The position numbers were made by a program, and so were the translations under genes. 18,255 bases of DNA from contig CAMOUF010000134.1 of NCBI GenBank assembly GCA_946626395.1, positions 1 to 18,255 of the forward strand. The letters are read 5' to 3'. Positions 1 through 7,143 of this stretch are shown in pieces. Source of the stretch: an uncultured Clostridia bacterium. GTDB taxonomy: Bacteria > Bacillota > Clostridia > Christensenellales > Aristaeellaceae. The notes beneath the pieces are model-generated. The model did not search any database. It saw only the letters and a program-made list of their open reading frames with translations, and was not told the DNA's origin. Positions within the stretch are counted from its first letter, which is position 1. Each line of letters starts with the position of its first letter.

Positions 1-75
1 CCCGTACCAAAAGAAGAAGCGGAAAAGAGAACATTCGCATATGGCATTTAAAAGCCCCACAACAAAGGCGGCGAC
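1..75 (+). other. Upstream coding remnant of the hydratase, closed by an in-frame TAA
   Basis: The same frame as the downstream hydratase is open from base 1 to 48 and reads PVPKEEAEKRTFAYGI. A TAA follows at 49-51, then KPHNKGGD runs directly into the ATG at 76. The residues on both sides of the stop look like continuous N-terminal hydratase sequence. From memory of the family, an AYGI-Leu-Lys-x-His-Asn type stretch is expected here, so TAA could be a one-base change from TTA. It is either a real nonsense mutation or a sequence error. The true gene start lies left of the window. Confidence 0.6.
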
Positions 76-2184
76 ATGGAACACCTGAAAATGCGTTTTG
101 ACAGCCTCACCAGCCACGATATCACCTACGTGGGCATCATCCAAACCGCTCGGGCCAGCGGCATGAAGGAATTTCCCATGCCCTATGTGCTCACCAACTG
201 CCACAACAGCCTGTGCGCCGTGGGCGGCACCATCAACGAGGACGACCACATGTTCGCCCTTTCCGCGGCCCACAAATACGGCGGCGTGTACGTGCCCACC
301 AACATGGCTGTGATCCACTCCTTCAACCGGGAAATGATGGCGGGCTGCGGCAAAATGATTTTAGGCTCCGACTCCCACACCCGCTACGGGGCCATCGGCG
401 CCCTCAGCGTGGGCGAAGGCGGCGGTGAGCTGGCCAAGCAGCTGGTGGGCCGCACCTACGACATGGCCCGGCCCCAGGCGGTGCTGATCTATCTGGAGGG
501 CGAGCCCCGCCCCGGCGTGGGGCCCCAGGACGTGGCCTTGCAAATCTGCGGCGCGGTGTACAAAAACGGGTATGTAAAAAACAAGGTGATGGAATTCGTT
601 GGGCCCGGCATCAAGAACCTGCCCATGGAATACCGCAACGGCATCGACGTGATGACCACCGAAACCACCTGCTGGTCTTCCATCTGGGAAACGGACGAGG
701 CCACGGAGGAATACCTGGCCATTCACGGCCGGCCCCAGGATTACAGGGAATTAAAGCCCGCCGACGTAGCGTACTACGACGGCTGCGTGTACATTGATCT
801 TTCCGAAATCGAAAGCTCCATTGCCCTGCCCATGCATCCCAGCAACGTGATCACCATCCGGGAGCTGCTGGAAAACCCCAAGGATATCCTGTTTGACTGC
901 CAGGAAAAGGCCAATCAGCAGATCGTGGGGGCCAAGCTAAATCTGGTAAGCAAGGTGCATGACGGCGGCGTATGGGTGGAGCAGGGCCTGGTGGCTGGCT
1001 GCTCCGGGGGCACCTTTGACAACATCTGCGCCGTGGCGGATATTCTCCGGGGGCAGAGCACCGGCAACGGAGCCTTCACCATGAGCGTGTATCCCGGCTC
1101 CATGCCCGCCTATCTGCAATTGATGAAGAACGGCGCTTTGGCGGACATTGCCGCCGCCGGGGCCATCGTGCGGGAATGCTTCTGCGGCCCCTGCTTCGGC
1201 GCGGGCGACACCCCCGCCAACGGGGAGCTGTCTATCCGCCATACCACCCGCAACTTCCCCAACCGGGAGGGCAGCAAGCCCGGCGAAGGGCAAATGAGCG
1301 GCGTAGCCCTGATGGACGCCCGTTCCATCGCCGCCACCGCCATCCACCATGGCAAGCTGACCCCTGCCACGGATTTGGATATCCAGTATCACCGCTATTC
1401 CTATGCCTTCGACAAATCTGTTTACGACAAGCGGGTATACTTCGGCTTTGGCAAGGCGGAGCCTGAACACGAATTGAAGTTCGGCCCCAACATCAAGGAC
1501 TGGCCGGAGCAACCCGCCCTGACCCAGGATTTGCTTTTGAAGGTATGCTCCTACATCACCGACCCCGTCACCACTACCGACGAGCTGATTCCCTCCGGGG
1601 AAGCCTCCTCCTACCGCTCCAACCCCGAGCGCCTCAGCGAATTTACCCTGAGCCGGAAGGACCCGGGCTATGTGGGCAGGAGCAAGGAAGTGCGTCAGCT
1701 GGAGCGGGACCGGGCCGCCGGAAAGGAACTGCCGGAGGAAGTCAAGAAGGTTTACGAAGCCCTGTCCAAAGTGGTTTCCGTTGATCCTGCACACACGGAC
1801 ATCGGCTCCACCATCTTTGCCGTAAAGCCCGGCGACGGCTCCGCCCGGGAGCAGGCCGCCTCCTGCCAGCGGGTGCTGGGGGCCAGCGCCAACCTGGTGA
1901 AGGAATACGCCACTAAGCGCTACCGCAGCAATTGCATCAATTGGGGCATCGTGCCCTTCCAGGTGCAGGACGCCTCCGCCTTCGCCCTGGGGGACTGGGT
2001 GTTCGTGCCCGGCGTGCGTCAGGCTGTGCTGGAGGGCAAAAAAGAAATGACCGCCTATGCCGTCAAGCCCGGCGGCGAAGCAACGCCCTTCTCCCTGTTC
2101 CTGGGCGAGCTGACCCCCGACGAGCGGGAGATCATCGCCGACGGATGCCTGATCAACTATTACCGGAATCATCCCGTGGATTAA
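76..2184 (+). CDS. Aconitase-family hydratase (YbhJ-like), N-terminus interrupted
   Basis: A [4Fe-4S] hydro-lyase of the aconitase superfamily, predicted to be cytoplasmic; the substrate is unknown. The iron-sulfur ligands are visible as AGCSGGTFDN (one Cys) and ECFCGPCFGAGD (a C-x2-C pair). The early part has the substrate-binding core DSHTRYGAIGALSVGEGGGE, and the C-terminal swivel domain carries KRYRSNCINWGIVPFQV. Internal methionine 76 gives 702 residues. I recall family members nearer 750, and matching sequence continues upstream past the TAA at 49-51. Only a weak purine stretch (AAAGGCGG) precedes ATG 76, so re-initiation there is uncertain. The catalytic core is intact, but the lost N-terminus makes this a possible fresh pseudogene. 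The long antisense frames over it are shadows. Confidence 0.85.
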   Translation: MEHLKMRFDSLTSHDITYVGIIQTARASGMKEFPMPYVLTNCHNSLCAVGGTINEDDHMFALSAAHKYGGVYVPTNMAVIHSFNREMMAGCGKMILGSDSHTRYGAIGALSVGEGGGELAKQLVGRTYDMARPQAVLIYLEGEPRPGVGPQDVALQICGAVYKNGYVKNKVMEFVGPGIKNLPMEYRNGIDVMTTETTCWSSIWETDEATEEYLAIHGRPQDYRELKPADVAYYDGCVYIDLSEIESSIALPMHPSNVITIRELLENPKDILFDCQEKANQQIVGAKLNLVSKVHDGGVWVEQGLVAGCSGGTFDNICAVADILRGQSTGNGAFTMSVYPGSMPAYLQLMKNGALADIAAAGAIVRECFCGPCFGAGDTPANGELSIRHTTRNFPNREGSKPGEGQMSGVALMDARSIAATAIHHGKLTPATDLDIQYHRYSYAFDKSVYDKRVYFGFGKAEPEHELKFGPNIKDWPEQPALTQDLLLKVCSYITDPVTTTDELIPSGEASSYRSNPERLSEFTLSRKDPGYVGRSKEVRQLERDRAAGKELPEEVKKVYEALSKVVSVDPAHTDIGSTIFAVKPGDGSAREQAASCQRVLGASANLVKEYATKRYRSNCINWGIVPFQVQDASAFALGDWVFVPGVRQAVLEGKKEMTAYAVKPGGEATPFSLFLGELTPDEREIIADGCLINYYRNHPVD

Positions 2185-2220
2185 AGAATTTTCGTATCTG
2201 TCCAGACATGGTCCTTTGTG

Positions 2221-2278
2221 GCTTGGATCGAACCCGAGTTCTAAGCTGTAAGTTCCAAGTTCTAAGCTGGATTTTGTC
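2221..2278 (+). repeat. Dispersed heptad repeat, copy A
   Basis: From 2238 the sequence falls into 7-nt units: GTTCTAA, GCTGTAA, GTTCCAA, GTTCTAA, GCTGGAT. It is preceded by GCTTGGA, which can pair with TCTAAGC 12 nt downstream to make a small stem-loop. The whole block aligns without gaps to 15954-16011, 46 of 58 positions identical by my count. It lies 36 nt after the hydratase stop. Confidence 0.7.
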
Positions 2279-2330
2279 AAGCGCAATAGGGCACGCAGAT
2301 AATTCAAGACGATTGTTCTTAGGTATAGAC

Positions 2331-2534
2331 TGATCAATTCAATTCAGCTCATAAAAATACGCTATAAAGAATGGACAATGGGTAGGGGCGGATATTATCC
2401 GCCCGCTCAAGAGAATCATTGCGTGTACTGGGTTCCCCAACATACGTGGTGCCGCTTTTACGGGCGGATGATATCCGCCCCTACCTGTTATTTTACTAAC
2501 TAACGTATAAAAATGAATTATTTTGAATTGATCA
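2331..2534. mobile_element. MITE-like nested palindromic element
   Basis: A 204-bp element bounded by perfect 12-bp terminal inverted repeats, TGATCAATTCAA at 2331-2342 and its complement at 2523-2534. Inside, two 25-nt arms (2381-2405 and 2461-2485) are inverted copies of each other with one mismatch, set 50 and 49 nt from the ends. Each arm is itself palindromic: GGGCGGATA-T-TATCCGCCC on the left and GGGCGGAT-GAT-ATCCGCCC on the right. There is no coding capacity and no clear target-site duplication. It could be a non-autonomous element or a large structured RNA. Similar GGGGCGG...CCGCCCC repeats occur in gut Clostridia genomes to my knowledge. Confidence 0.6.
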
Positions 2535-2540
2535 CTATTT

Positions 2541-2561
2541 ACTTAGAACTTAGAATTTGAT
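2541..2561 (-). repeat. Heptad repeat, inverted short copy B
   Basis: Units ACTTAGA, ACTTAGA and ATTTGAT lie just beyond the palindromic element. Read on the minus strand they give the TTCTAAG word of copy A, so copies A and B flank the element in opposite orientation. Confidence 0.45.
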
Positions 2562-2624
2562 ACCGCTTTCCTGTTTTCTTTCCATAACTGAACAGTTACA
2601 AATTTTCAATAAACGAATGCCTGG

Positions 2625-2657
2625 AACAACCGCCGGAAAGGGCGGCTGTTCTTTTTT
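2625..2657 (+). terminator. Rho-independent terminator, plus strand
   Basis: AACAACCGCC (2625-2634) pairs with GGCGGCTGTT (2641-2650) with one mismatch, and CTTTTTT follows. It would stop transcription coming from the hydratase side. Confidence 0.65.
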
Positions 2658-2665
2658 CCCAACTG

Positions 2666-2695
2666 AAAACAGGCCCCCGATCATTCGGGGGCCTG
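2666..2695 (-). terminator. Terminator of the flavin reductase gene
   Basis: CAGGCCCCCGA (2670-2680) and TCGGGGGCCTG (2685-2695) form a perfect 11-bp stem with a 4-nt loop. On the minus strand TTTTC follows, 21 nt after the reductase stop codon. The T-run is short. Confidence 0.7.
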
Positions 2696-2716
2696 CGGCG
2701 TATCAAGGGGAAAGGA

Positions 2717-5599
2717 TTACTTGTTGTCCTCGGCCACGGCCTTGGCGGCGGTGCGGCCGGAAACGAAGATTTCCACGATGGCGTTGCCGCCCAGGCGGTT
2801 GCCGCCGTGGATGCCGCCGGTGACCTCGCCAGCCGCGTACAGGCCGGGGATGATAGTACCGTCAGCGGTGAGCACATGGCGCTGGGTGTCCACCTTCACG
2901 CCGCCCATGGTGTGGTGGGTGGAGGGGGCCATCAGGCGCACGATCAGATCCGCACCTTCCAGGTTATAGGTATCGGGCAGATAATTGCCGTTTTCGTCCT
3001 TGTCCACATTGCCCACGCAGCGGGAAGCGATGGCCTTGCCCACGTCGGGATATTCGCCCTGGCCCATGACGGCGGCGTCGTAGGCCTTCACAGTGGCCAG
3101 CACCTGGGCGGGATCGGCGGTGACGCCTTCCAGCTTGGCGAACAGCTCTGTGAAGGCTTCCACGGTGCCCTTCACATGATAGTAGCGGCCTTCATAGTCC
3201 TCAGCGGTGAGCTGTGCGGAGGGCGGGCCGGGGATGCGCTCTGTGGCGTTGTAGATTTCCAGGAACACGCCGGGGGTGCCGTTGACGGAAATGCCGTTGC
3301 GGAATTCCGCCAGGGACAGCACGTCGCGTTCACTGCCTTCGTCCACGAACCGATGGCCGGTGGTGGGATTGATCCAGCAGGCATAGTTGCCGCCGCCGAA
3401 GGCCAGGTTGCCGTTGTCCACCCAAGAAATGGGCATCATCTGGGTAAAGCCCATGCCGGTGGTGGCGGCGCCCACGGCTTCCGCCATGGCGATGCCGTCG
3501 CCCTGGAGGGAGGGGCGGTTGGTGGTCTTGGTGTTGGCAGTCACGTATTCTTCGGACCAGTACACGTTCTTTTCCAGCACCAGGGGAATGTTGGCGGCGT
3601 AACCGCCGGTGGCCAGGATGACGCCCTTGGCGGCGTTGGCGGTCACTTCGGTGCCGTCGTACAGGGAAGCCTTCACGCCGGTGACGCGGCCGTCGGTGAC
3701 GATCAGTTCATTGGCGGTGGTGCGCAGCATGATGCGGTTCTTTTCATTGGCCTTGAGCACGGTATTCATGGGTGCCATGAAATAGCTGCCCCAGCGGTCG
3801 GCGTAGAATTCGGTTTCGCCGTCGCCGTCCACATCCACGTTGGCGCCCGCGTATTCATTTTCACGATACCACAGCGCGCCGATCAGGGTGGGCTGGGTGT
3901 TTTCCACGAAAGCGGAGCCCTGGGCTTCCAGCCATTCCTTCAGGCCCTGGCCGCCCTCGATGAACTGGCGCACCAGCGCCACGTCGCCATACATCCACTG
4001 GGTGCCGTCGGCAGAGGGACGCAGGCCGCCGTAGTAGGTCTGGAACACATGCAGGTTGATGGTGGAGAACAGGGTCAGCTGGTTTTCAGGCACGCCCGCG
4101 TCCAGCTGGGGCTGGGCCCAGGCCAGGTAAGCCTTGATTTCAGCCTTCAGCGCCTGGAGGGTGGGCAGATATTCCGCGTGGACGCCATGCTTGGACAGCT
4201 CCATGGCGTCGCCCGCCACGAATTCATGGTCCTTGTAGTAGTCCGCGTCGAAGGGCTCTTCGCTCCAGTTCAGGATCATTTTAAGCTCGTTGATGCAGCC
4301 CTGGACGGACTTGACCTTGTCGTAGGTCTGGCCGTTGAAGGCATACACGCCGTTGGCCGCGTCGGGATCGGCGGGATCCCAGACCAGATAGGGCATCACG
4401 CTCTGATACTGGCCGCCGGACACCAGGGTGTTGCCGCCCACTTCGGCGTTCTTCTCGATGACCAGCACAGTGGAGCCGTCCTGGGCTGCCTGGGCCGCCG
4501 CGGCAATGCCAGCGCCGCCCGCGCCCACGATGACCACGTCGTAATCCAGGGTGATGGGATCGCCTGCCTTGTGCTCCACCTTGGCGGCCTTGAAGGCGTC
4601 CAGGTTGGTGCAGCCGGCCTGCTGGGCCGCGTCGTTGACGGCGTTGCGCAGAGCGCGGGTGGAGAAGGTGGCGCCGGACACGCCATCCACACCGGAGCCG
4701 TTGGCTTCGATCATTTCAGGAATCATGATATCGAAGGCCACGTCGCCCACATGGCTGGTTTCGGCTGTGGCGGTCACTTCGATCGTTTCCATTTTATCGG
4801 CGGAGAAAGTCACCTTCACAGTGGTGGGGCCATTGTAGCCCTGGGCGGTGGCTTCATATTCGCCGGGGGTGAAGGAAATGGGCTCGGTGCTCACGCCCCC
4901 CGCCAGCGCCTGTTTGATGGCTTCCACCACGGCGGTGCTGGTGAAGGTGGCGGTGGTTTTCACGTCGATGCCTTCCACAGTGCCCGCTTCCAGAATGGCG
5001 GCGATGAGCTTTTCCACAGAATCGGCCCGCTGAATGCCGGCCATGGTGTAGGTTTCAGCGGAATCGTCCACGGTCAGGGAGGTGATCTTGCCGTCCTCGG
5101 TGGTGAATTCCACCTTTACGTCGCTGGCAAAGCCCTTGGCGGAGCCGGTCAGCACTCCGGCGGGAGCGGCTGCTTCAGCAGGAGCGGTTGCTTCAGCAGG
5201 AGCGGCTTCCTCGGCGGGAGCGGCTGCTTCAGCAGGAGCTTCGCCCCGGGCCTGAGCCATAGCCTTTGCCACGGCTTCGCAAACGGCGTTGCGGGTGTAC
5301 GTGCCATTGGTCATGGCGTCGATTTCGCCGTCGGTGCGCCCAATCAGGGCGGCGGCGTACTGCTCGGCATAGGCCACGCCGAAGGGTTCATCGCCATCCG
5401 CGTTGACCTCGGCGGCGGTGATGGCGTTTTCATCCACAGTGATCTTCACAGTCACAGGCACTTTGGTGTTGTAGCCGGTGCCGGTGGCCTCGTAGGTACC
5501 GGGAATCAGGGGCGCTTTTTCAGCGTCCTGCGCCCAGGCCAAGCTGGTCACAGACAGGGCCATCACCAGCGCCAGAAGCAGGGAGAGAAACTTCTTCAT
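2717..5599 (-). CDS. Secreted FAD/FMN fumarate reductase-type oxidoreductase
   Basis: A 960-residue extracytoplasmic reductase of the flavocytochrome c/urocanate reductase family; the terminal electron acceptor is unknown. Residues 1-23 are a Sec signal (MKKFLSLLLALVMALS, cleavage near AWA-QD) with no lipobox. Three FMN-binding-like units follow at about 33-112, 150-232 and 245-328, with an Ala/Pro/Glu-rich linker at 119-148. The third has the flavinylation motif DGVSGAT (Thr311). The FAD domain starts at VVIVGAGGAGIA (about 355-366). SERDVL, HHTMGG and GGNRLGGNA match the active-site Arg, His and Arg blocks of soluble fumarate reductases. No heme motif (CxxCH) is seen, so electrons presumably arrive through the flavins. 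The start at 5599 follows AAAGGAGG; the longer frame to 5659 lies upstream of the predicted transcription start. An ApbE flavin transferase would be needed from elsewhere. Confidence 0.88.
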   Translation of the reverse strand: MKKFLSLLLALVMALSVTSLAWAQDAEKAPLIPGTYEATGTGYNTKVPVTVKITVDENAITAAEVNADGDEPFGVAYAEQYAAALIGRTDGEIDAMTNGTYTRNAVCEAVAKAMAQARGEAPAEAAAPAEEAAPAEATAPAEAAAPAGVLTGSAKGFASDVKVEFTTEDGKITSLTVDDSAETYTMAGIQRADSVEKLIAAILEAGTVEGIDVKTTATFTSTAVVEAIKQALAGGVSTEPISFTPGEYEATAQGYNGPTTVKVTFSADKMETIEVTATAETSHVGDVAFDIMIPEMIEANGSGVDGVSGATFSTRALRNAVNDAAQQAGCTNLDAFKAAKVEHKAGDPITLDYDVVIVGAGGAGIAAAAQAAQDGSTVLVIEKNAEVGGNTLVSGGQYQSVMPYLVWDPADPDAANGVYAFNGQTYDKVKSVQGCINELKMILNWSEEPFDADYYKDHEFVAGDAMELSKHGVHAEYLPTLQALKAEIKAYLAWAQPQLDAGVPENQLTLFSTINLHVFQTYYGGLRPSADGTQWMYGDVALVRQFIEGGQGLKEWLEAQGSAFVENTQPTLIGALWYRENEYAGANVDVDGDGETEFYADRWGSYFMAPMNTVLKANEKNRIMLRTTANELIVTDGRVTGVKASLYDGTEVTANAAKGVILATGGYAANIPLVLEKNVYWSEEYVTANTKTTNRPSLQGDGIAMAEAVGAATTGMGFTQMMPISWVDNGNLAFGGGNYACWINPTTGHRFVDEGSERDVLSLAEFRNGISVNGTPGVFLEIYNATERIPGPPSAQLTAEDYEGRYYHVKGTVEAFTELFAKLEGVTADPAQVLATVKAYDAAVMGQGEYPDVGKAIASRCVGNVDKDENGNYLPDTYNLEGADLIVRLMAPSTHHTMGGVKVDTQRHVLTADGTIIPGLYAAGEVTGGIHGGNRLGGNAIVEIFVSGRTAAKAVAEDNK

Positions 5600-5641
5600 G
5601 GAAATCCTCCTTTTATTGAATTGATCCATTTGCCGTCTTTT

Positions 5642-5670
5642 ATTATACCAGATTGACAATTCGTTGTAAA
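5642..5670 (-). promoter_or_regulatory. Sigma-A promoter of the flavin reductase gene
   Basis: On the minus strand a TTTACA -35 (5665-5670), a 17-nt spacer and a perfect TATAAT -10 (5642-5647). The transcript should start near 5635, about 36 nt before the start codon. Confidence 0.75.
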
Positions 5671-5680
5671 TAACTTTGCA

Positions 5681-5713
5681 TTTCCCGGGAAAGATTTTGA
5701 TTTGATTTTGATT
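5681..5713. promoter_or_regulatory. Possible operator region between the divergent genes
   Basis: A perfect 12-bp palindrome TTTCCCGGGAAA (5681-5692) is followed by GATTTTGATT repeated at 5693-5702 and 5704-5713, 11 bp apart, about one helical turn. It lies just upstream of the reductase -35 and between the two divergent promoters, so a regulator could act on either gene. No regulator is identified. Confidence 0.35.
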
Positions 5714-5757
5714 GAGAGATTGTTACAACCCGGCCCCTTTTTTTCTTTGTTTTTCCG

Positions 5758-5787
5758 TTGCCAGGGGATCCCGTCCTGTGATATAAT
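5758..5787 (+). promoter_or_regulatory. Sigma-A promoter of the aquaporin gene
   Basis: A TTGCCA -35 (5758-5763), an 18-nt spacer and TATAAT (5782-5787). The leader carries a small stem CACGC-TTGAG-GCGTG just before the ribosome binding site. Confidence 0.75.
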
Positions 5788-5835
5788 AGACAAACCACGC
5801 TTGAGGCGTGAGTTACATCCGAGGAGGAAACCTCT

Positions 5836-6525
5836 ATGAAAAAGTACCTTGCCGAGTTCATCGGCACAGCCACCCTGGTGATCCTGGGCTGCGGCACGGC
5901 CATGCTGGTGGGCTGCGACGCTGTCAATGGCGGTGGCTACATCCTCACTGCCCTGGCCTTCGGCCTGACCATCGTGGCCATGGCTTATTCCATCGGCAAT
6001 ATTTCCGGCTGCCACATTAACCCCGCCGTGTCCCTGGGCGTGCTGCTCTCCGGCGGCATGAGCGCGGGCGAATTCGTGGGCTATGTGATTGCTCAGTGCG
6101 CGGGCGCTTTCGCGGGCTCCGGGCTGCTGGCCGGCATTTTCAACCTTGGCGGCGTGCAGGACATGACCGGCGGCTTTGGCGCCAACGGCCTGGCGGGCGT
6201 AAACGGCAGCGCCGTGGCCGGCCTGATCGTGGAGATCGTGCTGACCTTCATCTTCGTGACCGCCATTTTGGGCGTGACCAGCAAAAAGGCCAACCACGGC
6301 TCCTTCGGCTGCCTTGTGATCGGCCTGACGCTGGTGGTGGTGCACATCCTGGGCATCGGCCTCACCGGCACCTCCGTAAACCCCGCCCGTTCCTTCGGCC
6401 CCGCCCTGGTGGCTCTGCTGAACGGCAACGCCGCGCCCCTGTCCCAGCTGTGGGTGTTCATCGTGGGGCCCCTGGCGGGCGCTGCCCTGGCCGCGGGCGT
6501 GTACGGATTCCTGGAAGCCAAATAA
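5836..6525 (+). CDS. aqpZ: Aquaporin Z-type water channel
   Basis: A 229-residue MIP-family channel in the cytoplasmic membrane. Both pore motifs are intact: HINPAVS (NPA at 62-64) and SVNPARSF (NPA at 182-184). The selectivity filter reads Phe42, His170, Thr179 and Arg185, the same four residue types as E. coli AqpZ, which points to water rather than glycerol. A glycerol facilitator would usually have Gly at the His position, longer loops and a longer chain. The ATG is preceded by GAGGAGG. The gene is monocistronic, with its own promoter at 5758-5787 and a terminator right behind it. It diverges from the flavin reductase; a functional link is not evident. Confidence 0.93.
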   Translation: MKKYLAEFIGTATLVILGCGTAMLVGCDAVNGGGYILTALAFGLTIVAMAYSIGNISGCHINPAVSLGVLLSGGMSAGEFVGYVIAQCAGAFAGSGLLAGIFNLGGVQDMTGGFGANGLAGVNGSAVAGLIVEIVLTFIFVTAILGVTSKKANHGSFGCLVIGLTLVVVHILGIGLTGTSVNPARSFGPALVALLNGNAAPLSQLWVFIVGPLAGAALAAGVYGFLEAK

Positions 6526-6546
6526 GCGCTTTCTCTTTTTCAGGCT

Positions 6547-6581
6547 GCCGCCTTCCCCAAGAGGAGGGCGGCGGTTTTTTT
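6547..6581 (+). terminator. Aquaporin gene terminator
   Basis: GCCGCCTTCC (6547-6556) pairs with GGAGGGCGGC (6563-6572) with one G-U pair. GG and seven T follow. It sits 21 nt after the aquaporin stop. Confidence 0.85.
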
Positions 6582-6597
6582 GTTACAATTCCTCCCC

Positions 6598-6626
6598 TTG
6601 ACAGACGTGGTAGACGCATGTATACT
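6598..6626 (+). promoter_or_regulatory. Promoter of the blaI-like/blaR1-like pair
   Basis: A perfect TTGACA -35 (6598-6603), a 17-nt spacer and TATACT -10 (6621-6626). The spacer and -10 lie inside the dyads at 6610-6646, so a bound repressor would block polymerase. Confidence 0.8.
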
Positions 6627-6646
6627 ATATGTAAACAGCTGTCTAC
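6610..6646. promoter_or_regulatory. Tandem BlaI-type operator dyads
   Basis: Two 16-bp dyads, GTAGACGCATGTATAC (6610-6625) and GTAAACAGCTGTCTAC (6631-6646), share the form GTARAC-N4-GTMTAC. They are spaced 21 bp start to start, two helical turns, which suits two dimers on one face. The first covers the -10 and the second covers the transcription start. They lie 25 nt before a BlaI-family gene, so autorepression is the natural reading. Confidence 0.7.
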
Positions 6647-6671
6647 CATCTTTTGAAAGGAGGGCTTTTCT

Positions 6672-7043
6672 ATGCCTGACCGCTGCACGGAGGCCGAATG
6701 GAAAATCATGGAGGTGCTGTGGGATCATGCGCCCCGCACCATGAGCGAAATCACAAAGGCCCTGGAGCCCACCACCGGCTGGACCCGCCACACGGTGATC
6801 ACGCTGCTGAAGCGAATGCAGGAAAAGGGCACCGTGGCGGTGGACGAATCCGGGCAGGTGAAGCGGTATACACCGCTGATGACCCAGGAGGAAGCGTCCA
6901 CCCAGCAGACAAAGAAATTCTTAAGCCACGTTTTTTCCGGCAAAGCCTCGCTGCTGATCAACCATCTGGTGGATTCCGGCGAAATCACCTTAAAAGAAAT
7001 GGACGAGCTGATGGACATGATGCGCAGGAACGGAAAAAAGTGA
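6672..7043 (+). CDS. BlaI/MecI/CopY-family repressor
   Basis: A 123-residue winged-helix repressor. The N-terminal half has the family pattern: TEAEWKIMEVLWDHAPRTMS, then GWTRHTVITLLKRMQEKG (recognition helix and start of the wing), then VKRYTPLM. The C-terminal half, KFLSHVFSGKASLLINHLV, is the dimerization helix region. By family knowledge it binds as a dimer and is inactivated when the partner membrane protease is triggered. AAAGGAGGG stands before the ATG. Two operator dyads cover its promoter, and the M56 protease gene starts 100 nt downstream. The regulated function need not be beta-lactam resistance, since no beta-lactamase gene is in view and the partner lacks a penicillin-binding sensor. 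Confidence 0.9.
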   Translation: MPDRCTEAEWKIMEVLWDHAPRTMSEITKALEPTTGWTRHTVITLLKRMQEKGTVAVDESGQVKRYTPLMTQEEASTQQTKKFLSHVFSGKASLLINHLVDSGEITLKEMDELMDMMRRNGKK

Positions 7044-7143
7044 GGCCTTTCCTGCTTGCCAGTGAAACAAATCCGCTTTTTCATTCGTCCTACTGTACAG
7101 GAAGTACGTTTTCCCCATTGCCAAGGAAAAAGGAGGAATCGCT

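Noticed and set aside
937..2337. A 466-codon minus-strand frame across the hydratase
   Set aside because: It is an antisense shadow of a well-supported aconitase-family gene and runs through the repeat-containing spacer.
2807..5656. A 949-codon open frame on the plus strand, opposite the flavin reductase
   Set aside because: Its translation is rich in Gly, His and Val with no domain, as expected from the antisense of a GC-rich gene with strong third-position bias. The minus-strand protein has clear family motifs.
7044..7143. A second BlaI operator between the repressor and protease genes (CTGTACAG region)
   Set aside because: The short palindrome does not match the GTARAC-N4-GTMTAC form of the upstream dyads and no promoter is evident there.
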